In this document: positions 6,939 through 12,929 of the stretch, one piece after another
How the letters are laid out: each line of letters starts with the position of its first letter
How positions within the stretch are numbered: position 1 is the first letter of the stretch
Source of the DNA: Thermoplasmata archaeon
Lineage (GTDB): Archaea; Thermoplasmatota; Thermoplasmata; JAGHBH01
Length of the DNA: 24,444 bases
NCBI GenBank assembly: GCA_030673205.1
Contig: DAOVJP010000002.1
Coordinates: 1-24,444, forward strand
Reading direction: 5' to 3'
Program-made: the position numbers and the translations under genes
Notes under the pieces: generated by a model
Seen by the model: only the letters and a program-made list of their open reading frames with translations
Database searches by the model: none
Told to the model about the DNA's origin: nothing

Positions 6939-8240
6939 TCAGAAGAACCCTGTAAAGAGCATGGCCAGTATAGCTATCAGCAGCCCGAAGATGGCGAAGG
7001 TCTCGCTCATGGCGCTGAATATGAGGCTCTTGGTGAAGGTCTCGCTCTTCCTGGCGAAGCTGCTTATCCCGGCACCAGCACATATTCCCTGGCCTATGGC
7101 CGAGAGTCCGGCTATGCCGACGGCAAGGCCGGCGCCTATGGCTGCGAATCCCATGCCCATGGTGCTCACTATGCCTTCGTCCCCCACTCCTCCAAGGAAT
7201 ATGAGCAGGATGGCCACCAACAACCCGTATATGGCCTGCGTTTCCGGCAGCACGGAGAAGACCACGCCCCGGCTGAACACCTCTTTCCTCTCGGACACCG
7301 CTCCTATGCTGGAGCCGGCGACTATTCCCTGGCCTATGGCCGAGAGTCCGGCTATGCCCACGGCCAAACTGGCACCGATAGCTATGAGCGCTCCTCCCAT
7401 GGAATCGGCCATGGCCCCGAACACGGTCGGATCCTCCCCAGGGACGAAGAGGATGAGCACGGCTATGATCAATCCGTATATGGCCTGCGTCTCGGGAAGG
7501 ACGGAGAATATGAGGCCGCGGGTGAACATCTCGTCCTTCTCCGCATAGGCGCCTATGCCGGCGCCAGCCGCTATTCCCTGGCCTATGGCCGAGAGACCGG
7601 CCACACCCACGGCCAGACCCGCCGCCACATATAGTAGGCCAGCGGAGAATGTCACTTCCTTCACCTCTCCTGTGAGGAGCCCAGTGGTGAGGAATATGAG
7701 AATGGCCACCAACAACCCGTATATGGCCTGTGTCTGAGGAAGGGCCTGAAAGACGAAGAACTTGCTGAACTTCTTGGGACGGTCCACTAGGGCGCCAGCG
7801 CCAGCCGAGCCGGCTATCCCGACGCCTATGCCCGCGCCCATACCGGAGATACCTACGGCCAGGCCCGCTCCTACCACGGCCAGGAACATGCCGCTCTGGT
7901 CCGGCTTCACCTCCACATATTTGGTGATATTATACACAAGTTCGGTGGACGCACCATCCGAGACGTTCCACACCAACAACCGCACCGTATGGTTCCCTGT
8001 GGTGTCGAAGGAATAGGATACGCTGGACCCGTAGGTCACGTTCCCTCCGTCAAAGAACCACTGGTACGAGTGCAGGTAGCTGTCGTTCTCCAACTCCGCC
8101 GAGAAAGTTACGGGCTCCCCCGTAACAGCCTCGTCGGGCCCGATTATGATGCTTTCCCGTGTCTCCTGCGCCTCCACTGCATGGCACACAACGGCCAGCA
8201 GGAGGGCGAGCGTTATTCCGGCTAACAATGCCCGTTTCAT
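6939..8240 (-). CDS. atpK: A-type ATP synthase subunit K (c-ring): PKD-like domain fused to four membrane hairpins
   Basis: 433 residues against about 70-160 for common one- or two-hairpin c subunits. Order: signal peptide 1-24 (A-V-E-A then Q); PKD/Ig-like domain about 33-113 with the W-F-F-D-G-G core and a G-x-H-T-V-R-L-L-V strand; then four helical hairpins at about 118-190, 198-268, 283-350 and 362-432. The ion-binding Glu is present in hairpins 2-4 (E250, E333, E413, in P/S-E-T motifs) but is Gln169 in hairpin 1. Hairpins 2-4 also carry a helix-1 Gln (Q221, Q304, Q384) missing in hairpin 1. The subunit forms the rotor ring that translocates H+ or Na+. Both ends should face outside, so the PKD domains would decorate the outer face of the ring. 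The frame is continuous, with an ATGA overlap to atpI, so the fusion is real at the sequence level. Confidence 0.95.
   Translation of the reverse strand: MKRALLAGITLALLLAVVCHAVEAQETRESIIIGPDEAVTGEPVTFSAELENDSYLHSYQWFFDGGNVTYGSSVSYSFDTTGNHTVRLLVWNVSDGASTELVYNITKYVEVKPDQSGMFLAVVGAGLAVGISGMGAGIGVGIAGSAGAGALVDRPKKFSKFFVFQALPQTQAIYGLLVAILIFLTTGLLTGEVKEVTFSAGLLYVAAGLAVGVAGLSAIGQGIAAGAGIGAYAEKDEMFTRGLIFSVLPETQAIYGLIIAVLILFVPGEDPTVFGAMADSMGGALIAIGASLAVGIAGLSAIGQGIVAGSSIGAVSERKEVFSRGVVFSVLPETQAIYGLLVAILLIFLGGVGDEGIVSTMGMGFAAIGAGLAVGIAGLSAIGQGICAGAGISSFARKSETFTKSLIFSAMSETFAIFGLLIAILAMLFTGFF
7081..7620 (-). repeat. Internal near-identical DNA repeats encoding c-ring hairpins
   Basis: The core CTATTCCCTGGCCTATGGCC (plus strand) occurs near 7083, 7322 and 7571, about 240-249 bases apart, within longer homologous stretches. 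A second conserved core, encoding T-Q-A-I-Y-G-L, recurs near 7232, 7480 and 7720. The similarity at DNA level shows hairpin duplication followed by homogenisation inside one gene. Hairpin 4 (encoded nearest 6940) and hairpin 1 are the most diverged. Confidence 0.8.
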
Positions 8241-10396
8241 ATTCGTTCCTCCCGTATCTTGAGGATGGTGTGTTCTCTCTTCGGCGTGAAGGGTCTGAAC
8301 GGCTTTCCAGTCCCTTCGTAGAACAGGCCGAAGAACTCGACGTATTGTAATCGCAAAGAGTGCACGAAGGCGCCCAGGGCCTGGAGGGCGCAGTTGAGTA
8401 CATGGGCAACTATGTACATGAAGGCCGATACGGCCAGGAAGAACAAGGATGTCACGCCGAGGATGGCCGTGACGCCGAACACTCCGACCAATCCTCCTGC
8501 CAAGAGGAATAGTTTATTATGTTTGTACATGCCCACTGCCAGGAGGGCTATCCCCGCTCCAAAGACCGGGAATGAAGCGACGCCCAGATCTAAGGTAACG
8601 TGGGATATTAGTGTTATTATGACATTGATGGTGAGCGCTATCCCCGCCGTAGCCAGTCCCAGGGCGAGCAGCCTGGCGAAGGACAAGAAGTTGCCTATGA
8701 AACCAGTGATCTCGAAGAAGAAGAGCCCCTTCTTGTCCACAAAGAGCAATAACAATCCGAAGAGGGTGAATACCCATGCCACAAGCTCCACCTGGGAGGA
8801 GAAGGTCCACCATCCGAACAACCCCGCTCCCAACAACACGAAGGAGGCGGGCTGGAGAAGCCACCATGGAAGCTGTTGGAACAATATCTCCTTGTACTCC
8901 CTCCTCTTGATGTTCTGGACGGCCCCCAGGAAGAGAGCCACGTTGATGTAGGCGAGACCGACGAGCAATGCGATGACGAGGAGAGAGATCGGGTCCTCCA
9001 TGGCGTTCAACGGGGCGGAGGGGGCGAGACCGAAGAGTTGGACGAGGTTCGGATAGGTGGCGCTTCCCCCTGCATCCACCATGACAGGGCCGAGATAGCC
9101 CCCTTGTATCAGACCGAAGAATATTGTGGAAAGGCCAGCGCAGATGAGGATCAGATTGAAGCTCCGCAGCCCATCCCCATACTTTTTGGAGCCGCGGTAC
9201 AGGAACACGGCGGTGATGGTCATGATAAGACCGTAGAACACGTCCCCCAGCATGAGGCCGAAGAAGAGGATGAACACCGGGGCGATTATCTTCGTTGGAT
9301 CGATCTCCATATAGCCAGGGGTGCCGTACATCTCCGTCAACGACTGGAAAGGCCTGGACCAGCGGGGGTTGGCCATGAGGCTGGGCGGCTTCTCCCCCTC
9401 TTCGGGCTCGGCGATATAGAGCGCCCCCGTATTCTCGGTAGCTTTCTCCACCAGCCCCTCCAACCTCTTCACAGCCTTTTTGGGGCACCAGGTGGATATG
9501 AGATGTGCGCTCTCGGTACACCCCAGTTTTTGGACCGCAGAGGCCTTCTCTATCTCTATCTCTACCTCTTCCCGCAGGGCGTAGGTACGCAGGAAGACAC
9601 TGTCCTTGATCTTGCGGACGGTGTCCAGCACCTCTTCGCGCGCCTTCTCCAGCTTTTTTAGGACCGCCTCCATACGCGCCATCTCCTCCTTCGGCCTCCC
9701 CGCCGCTCTTCCCAGGACCATCGGATAGAAGCCCGCGTTGCGCAAAAGAGGCATGAGCTTTGCCTCCTCCCGACGCAGACCGAGTACTAGGGCCACATGC
9801 TGGGCCTTGCCCGCGAGGGCGGAGTCCATTATAGCGTTGAAAGGAGAGATCGCTTCCCGTATCTTCTCCGGGTCGGGGGTGGTACCCACAGTCACGAAAG
9901 TGAAACCTGATCTCGTCAGCAACGAAAGATCGACCCCCAGGTCCTGCATGAGGGAAACGGAGTGATACCTGGCCTTCAGACTCTCTATCTTCTGCTCCAA
10001 TTCCTCGTAACTCTTCTCCGCCTCCAACAACGGCCCTTCTATGCTCTTCAAGAGTTTGGAGGCACCGTCCATCACAGCGCGGGGAAGGAGGGGCCGCACC
10101 TCGATCCTATTGTCCGGTTTGGGTGTGAAAAGAGAGCCTATACCCCCCTTCCACGGAGGAACGGTCCTCGACATGACCTGTATGGCCTTGGAAAGACGGG
10201 AACATGTTTCTTCAAGCTCCGCCAACGACGAATGTGTTTGGGGTCGGTCCAGAAGCTCCTTCCCATCCACCTCGTCCCTTTTCACGTCACGGAGTTCCAC
10301 CAGTCCCTCGGCATTAAGAGTGGACAGCATCCGGTCCCTATGATGGTTTGCAACCAGTATGTCGGCCCTGACCATTCTACAAGGGAACCAGGACAT
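8237..10396 (-). CDS. atpI: A-type ATP synthase subunit I (a subunit, stator)
   Basis: 719 residues, full length. The first 350 or so form the cytosolic coiled-coil/globular arm; seven or eight membrane helices follow from about residue 365, starting with the family hallmark F-G-L-M-L-G-D-V-F-Y-G-L. The two conserved arginines that face the c-ring carboxylates are visible: R575 in S-F-A-R-L-L-A-L-G-L-A and R682 in F-V-H-S-L-R-L-Q-Y-V-E-F. This subunit provides the ion half-channels and anchors the peripheral stalks. An SD (GGGTGAG) overlapping the atpH stop sets the ATG at 10396. The stop overlaps the atpK start as ATGA (8237-8240). Confidence 0.97.
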   Translation of the reverse strand: MSWFPCRMVRADILVANHHRDRMLSTLNAEGLVELRDVKRDEVDGKELLDRPQTHSSLAELEETCSRLSKAIQVMSRTVPPWKGGIGSLFTPKPDNRIEVRPLLPRAVMDGASKLLKSIEGPLLEAEKSYEELEQKIESLKARYHSVSLMQDLGVDLSLLTRSGFTFVTVGTTPDPEKIREAISPFNAIMDSALAGKAQHVALVLGLRREEAKLMPLLRNAGFYPMVLGRAAGRPKEEMARMEAVLKKLEKAREEVLDTVRKIKDSVFLRTYALREEVEIEIEKASAVQKLGCTESAHLISTWCPKKAVKRLEGLVEKATENTGALYIAEPEEGEKPPSLMANPRWSRPFQSLTEMYGTPGYMEIDPTKIIAPVFILFFGLMLGDVFYGLIMTITAVFLYRGSKKYGDGLRSFNLILICAGLSTIFFGLIQGGYLGPVMVDAGGSATYPNLVQLFGLAPSAPLNAMEDPISLLVIALLVGLAYINVALFLGAVQNIKRREYKEILFQQLPWWLLQPASFVLLGAGLFGWWTFSSQVELVAWVFTLFGLLLLFVDKKGLFFFEITGFIGNFLSFARLLALGLATAGIALTINVIITLISHVTLDLGVASFPVFGAGIALLAVGMYKHNKLFLLAGGLVGVFGVTAILGVTSLFFLAVSAFMYIVAHVLNCALQALGAFVHSLRLQYVEFFGLFYEGTGKPFRPFTPKREHTILKIREERI

Positions 10397-10400
10397 GCTC

Positions 10401-10727
10401 TCACCCCCTGAGCACTCGCTCCGAGACCAGCTTCGCCGTTCCTTCCACGCGAGGACCGGAAGCGGTTATCACGGCCTTCGCTTTCTCTTCCGCATCGGCG
10501 GTGATGACGACGGCCTTTGTCTTCAGGTCTTTCTCGAAAACTTCCAATTCCTTCTTAGCCGCATTCCTGGCAGAGGTGATCGCCTCCTGCACCTCTCTCT
10601 TCCCCTCGGCCCTAGCATTCTCTAGCCGCGCCTCGCACTCCCTAGCAACGGCCTCCATACGGCTCGTGGCCTGGTGCTCCGCGGCCCGGATGCTTTTCAG
10701 GTCTTTTTCTATGGTGTTAGTAGTCAT
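10401..10727 (-). CDS. atpH: A-type ATP synthase subunit H (peripheral stalk coiled coil)
   Basis: 108 residues, nearly all charged heptad-like helix (A-R-E-C-E-A-R-L-E-N-A-R-A-E-G-K-R-E-V), ending in a short V-S-E-R-V-L family-like tail. Size, composition and position directly before atpI identify it as subunit H/G, partner of subunit E in the peripheral stalk. It is the first gene of the operon. No SD is visible ahead of the ATG, and the predicted leader is only about 20 bases. Confidence 0.88.
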   Translation of the reverse strand: MTTNTIEKDLKSIRAAEHQATSRMEAVARECEARLENARAEGKREVQEAITSARNAAKKELEVFEKDLKTKAVVITADAEEKAKAVITASGPRVEGTAKLVSERVLRG

Positions 10728-10734
10728 TGGTCAT

Positions 10735-10778
10735 GCCCGCACGGGCGAGGGTAGATGGAGGGAGGAGATAAAATTAAT
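10735..10778 (-). promoter_or_regulatory. Putative promoter of the ATP synthase operon
   Basis: On the minus strand, ATTAATTTTAT (10768-10778) is the only A+T-rich block ahead of atpH and fits an archaeal TATA box. Transcription would start near 10747, about 20 bases before the atpH ATG. A perfect 5-bp inverted repeat, GCCCG-CA-CGGGC (10735-10746), lies right at the predicted 5' end of the mRNA and may be a leader hairpin or an operator. Confidence 0.5.
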
Positions 10779-10784
10779 GGTGCC

Positions 10785-10874
10785 GGGGGAGGGGGGGTGT
10801 GGTGTGGGGAGGATGGTATGGAAGGTGTTGCTCTGGGGGTGCCGTGAGGGGAGGGGCATCTGTGCTCCGGGGGG
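10785..10874 (+). other. G-rich tract with G-quadruplex potential
   Basis: Seven runs of four or more G lie on the plus strand: 10785-10789, 10791-10797, 10806-10809, 10835-10839, 10848-10851, 10853-10856 and 10869-10874. The complementary C-rich strand lies just upstream of the atp promoter. The tract is non-coding and sits in the 221-base spacer between atpH and the HEPN gene; the rest of that spacer shows only an oligo-T (10918-10922 on the minus strand) that may end the HEPN transcript. Confidence 0.6.
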
Positions 10875-10948
10875 AGTGGTGGATGAATATGCTCAAGAAT
10901 CATCTATGGGGCTACCGAAAAACCTCCCTGCGGTTAACTAGGATCTTT

Positions 10949-11740
10949 CTAGTAACATTCTACATAAACTCCGCCTTGATAGTAATGAATTACGTGTATG
11001 ATTTGACTGAACACCCATTTCTTCATTAGCACATTGTATATATCTACAATTTGTTGATATTCCAGAACCTCTGGCTGGCTTTCTCCTTCATGATATAGAA
11101 ATATCTTTTCATTTTCAGTCTTAAAACGGGCATGAGAAAGGGTGTTTCGAAGTCTAGTGGAATCGGAGCGTAGCCCTCTCTCAGTTTCAATGATGGAATC
11201 TATTTTGAAATAGTTGCGTACTAGCTCCTTTCGTTCTTTATTATTGATATTTCCCTCTATAAAAGAAGCAAAAGTTTCATCCCCTGATTCCATTATAATT
11301 TCATGCAATATTGTCAGTCCAAAGAGCATCACATAAAATCTGATTTCCCTGTTTGAGTGGTCTGGACTTTTATAATCCTCATACATTTTGAGTATTACTC
11401 CGAGATTTTGGTCAATCAAGCTTGCTTTAGAGCCAGGTTCTAAAGCGAATTTAAATTTCCTACTCTTGTTAGCTCGCCTAGCCCCCCATTGATTGCATAT
11501 CTGGTTTATTATTCCATACGCTTCAAGATCTCCTCTTGTGTTAGCTAGGAAATCTGTCTTAATGCACACGTCCATGCAATCCAACAGCCTCTTTGGATTT
11601 TTGCCTTTTGAGATTCTATCTTCGATTTTATCGATTAATAAACGTGTTTCATCAAAATCTATCTTTGGTAACTTCAATAGCAAGTAATCACGGGCAATTT
11701 CACGGTCTGTAATTATAGTAGTCTCCATTGTTTGCACCAT
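10949..11740 (-). CDS. HEPN-type protein, putative RNase effector
   Basis: 263 residues, nearly all helical. The stretch L-R-N-T-L-S-H-A-R-F contains R198-N199-x3-H203, which matches the R-x4-6-H catalytic motif (with the common Asn after Arg) of HEPN ribonucleases. HEPN proteins act as toxins or abortive-infection effectors; that role is inferred here. The rest (a hydrophobic helix at 135-150 and an aromatic C terminus, V-Y-V-E-C-Y) I do not recognise. It follows the winged-helix-like gene by 6 bases (stop at 11747-11749, ATG at 11740, SD AGGTAGAG), so the two are co-transcribed. The pair is visibly A+T-richer than the flanking operons, as expected for transferred DNA. Confidence 0.65.
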   Translation of the reverse strand: MVQTMETTIITDREIARDYLLLKLPKIDFDETRLLIDKIEDRISKGKNPKRLLDCMDVCIKTDFLANTRGDLEAYGIINQICNQWGARRANKSRKFKFALEPGSKASLIDQNLGVILKMYEDYKSPDHSNREIRFYVMLFGLTILHEIIMESGDETFASFIEGNINNKERKELVRNYFKIDSIIETERGLRSDSTRLRNTLSHARFKTENEKIFLYHEGESQPEVLEYQQIVDIYNVLMKKWVFSQIIHVIHYYQGGVYVECY

Positions 11741-11746
11741 CTCTAC

Positions 11747-12388
11747 CTATTGCTCCTCTTCTCCCGATGGAAGCACATCTCTGAAAAGCCGAGGGAATTT
11801 CTTTCTCATGTAACCCCTTGTCTTTGGATGATTAATCAATCTCCAAAAGATAGACGCAAACTGCGTAGTCCAGTGGGCATTCTTTGCTTCCATTATTATG
11901 TCCATTATCTCCTCATCGTCTTTGAAATGGGGTGACATCTCATCCAACTGCTTTTTAATAAAATTGACATCTATGTTTAAAGAGACTAGATATCGTTCCC
12001 ATCCACTTATATCGTCCAATCTAGCTTTGATTGTTTCGTCATTACCTGCCAAACCAACAATGAGGTCCTCTAAATTCGCATATTTCTGTAATTGTGGTTT
12101 CAATTGAGGAAACTCATTTTCCACTTCATCAATCCCTTTTATGCTCAAGTACATTTTATCTGCCTTCCAGTTTCCTGTTCTAGTATACTCTCCTCCTACT
12201 AGGTAAATAGCAGCTTCATTGAAGTCTTGGTAATACTGAATAAGACCCTTTCGTCCAAAAGAGTCCATATCAATTTCTTTGTTGGGATTACCTCCACATC
12301 TATCGTACATCATTTGAAGCAGTTCAACCCGCTTCTGCCTTTTTTCTTCTAGCGTTTGAGGAGGACGTATCTCATTAGGGTTAAACAT
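11747..12388 (-). CDS. Unknown protein with winged-helix-like N terminus, partner of the HEPN gene
   Basis: 213 residues from the ATG at 12388 (an in-frame GTG at 12397 is the alternative; the weak GAGAG SD does not decide). Residues about 15-75 follow the layout of a winged-helix domain: helix L-L-Q-M-M-Y-D-R, a polar turn, helix R-K-G-L-I-Q-Y-Y-Q-D, then a strand segment ending M-Y-L-S-I-K-G-I-D-E-V-E, where the last part is typical of a wing followed by a helix. The remaining 130 residues are charged helices with no motif I know. Being first in a two-gene unit with a HEPN protein, it may be the antitoxin or regulator; this is inference only. Confidence 0.6.
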   Translation of the reverse strand: MFNPNEIRPPQTLEEKRQKRVELLQMMYDRCGGNPNKEIDMDSFGRKGLIQYYQDFNEAAIYLVGGEYTRTGNWKADKMYLSIKGIDEVENEFPQLKPQLQKYANLEDLIVGLAGNDETIKARLDDISGWERYLVSLNIDVNFIKKQLDEMSPHFKDDEEIMDIIMEAKNAHWTTQFASIFWRLINHPKTRGYMRKKFPRLFRDVLPSGEEEQ

Positions 12389-12421
12389 TTGAATCACTGC
12401 TCTCTTCGCATTATGCTTAGG

Positions 12422-12437
12422 GTTTGATAAACGTTTT
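12422..12437 (-). promoter_or_regulatory. Putative promoter of the winged-helix/HEPN unit
   Basis: On the minus strand the block AAAACGTTTATCAAAC includes TTTATC as a TATA-like element some 26 bases ahead of the expected start near 12402. An 8-bp palindrome AAACGTTT (12429-12436) overlaps it and could be an operator. No other A+T-rich candidate lies closer. Confidence 0.35.
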
Positions 12438-12580
12438 GAGCAGGGTTAGATGAAAGTGTGGAAGTAGAGCAAACATGAGGGAATCTCTCAACGAAACGAT
12501 CGCAAGATAGTATAACGCAATCGCTGGGGCTCTATGGGGGGGGGGGTTGCTTTTCCCTGGGTGAGCTAGGGCTTGGGAAA

Positions 12581-12742
12581 ATGTCTGCTTTAAAGAGCAG
12601 GAAAAGTGGTTTTGAAAAATTTCTCGATATCGCAGGCGCATCTTTCGACAACATAGCATTCACAGAATTCAATCATGGTAAAGTAGATGAATCATTTCCA
12701 TTCAGTAATGCCCATTGGAGCTGCCTATGTATTCAGGACTAG
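12581..12742 (+). CDS. Possible small ORF or gene remnant, 53 codons
   Basis: The frame begins M-S-A-L-K-S-R-K-S-G-F-E-K-F-L and ends W-S-C-L-C-I-Q-D. It stays open upstream through the 11-G run as far as 12479. The composition is protein-like, with a plausible amphipathic start, but there is no convincing SD and I recognise no family. It could be the end of a broken gene whose earlier part lies in another frame across the G run. Low confidence. Confidence 0.2.
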   Translation: MSALKSRKSGFEKFLDIAGASFDNIAFTEFNHGKVDESFPFSNAHWSCLCIQD

Positions 12743-12833
12743 GGGGTGTGGGGAGAAGAGATGCTGACTAACCTCCCTTCCAATCTTTATATAGGAAGGT
12801 TGTTACAAAATCCCGAAACAAGGCTTATGTAAT

Positions 12834-12873
12834 ATGTTTAAAACATCCCTCTTCTAGGCTATTTGTTTAAACA
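12834..12873. promoter_or_regulatory. Pair of TGTTTAAACA-type palindromes upstream of the metalloprotease operon
   Basis: ATGTTT-A-AAACAT (12834-12846) and the perfect 10-bp palindrome TGTTTAAACA (12864-12873) lie about 28 bases apart centre to centre, near three helical turns. The second abuts the BRE/TATA of the operon. The same 10-mer occurs upstream of the convergent regulator gene (16418-16427), which makes them likely binding sites of that regulator. Confidence 0.5.
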
Positions 12874-12888
12874 GAAAAAGATTTAAAT
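12874..12888 (+). promoter_or_regulatory. Putative promoter of the metalloprotease operon
   Basis: A purine-rich BRE-like block (GAAAAAG, 12874-12880) is followed by ATTTAAAT (12881-12888), a good archaeal TATA box. Transcription would begin near 12910, just ahead of the GAGGT SD at 12916-12920. Confidence 0.55.
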
Positions 12889-12929
12889 CATTTATTGGCA
12901 TTCATGCCCCATTCTGAGGTTGAAGATAA

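Larger units (their letters stand above)
12398..12929. other. 532-base divergent intergenic region with coding debris and an 11-G run
   Basis: This spacer separates the minus-strand winged-helix/HEPN unit from the plus-strand metalloprotease operon. Near the left end is an 11-codon plus-strand frame from 12475 (M-R-E-S-L-N-E-T-I-A-R, then stop). A run of 11 G follows at 12536-12546, then a 53-codon frame at 12581-12742. The right third (12830-12890) holds two palindromes and a TATA box. I see no tRNA, terminator hairpin or insertion-sequence ends. It may contain a decayed gene. Confidence 0.5.

Noticed and set aside
7081..7620. Direct repeats near 7083, 7322 and 7571 as a CRISPR or mobile array.
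   Set aside because: They are coding repeats for c-ring hairpins in one continuous frame, with 240-249-base periods.
12417..12659. 80-codon minus-strand ORF opposite the G run.
   Set aside because: It depends on reading the C run as proline codons, has no SD, and overlaps the promoter of the winged-helix/HEPN unit.
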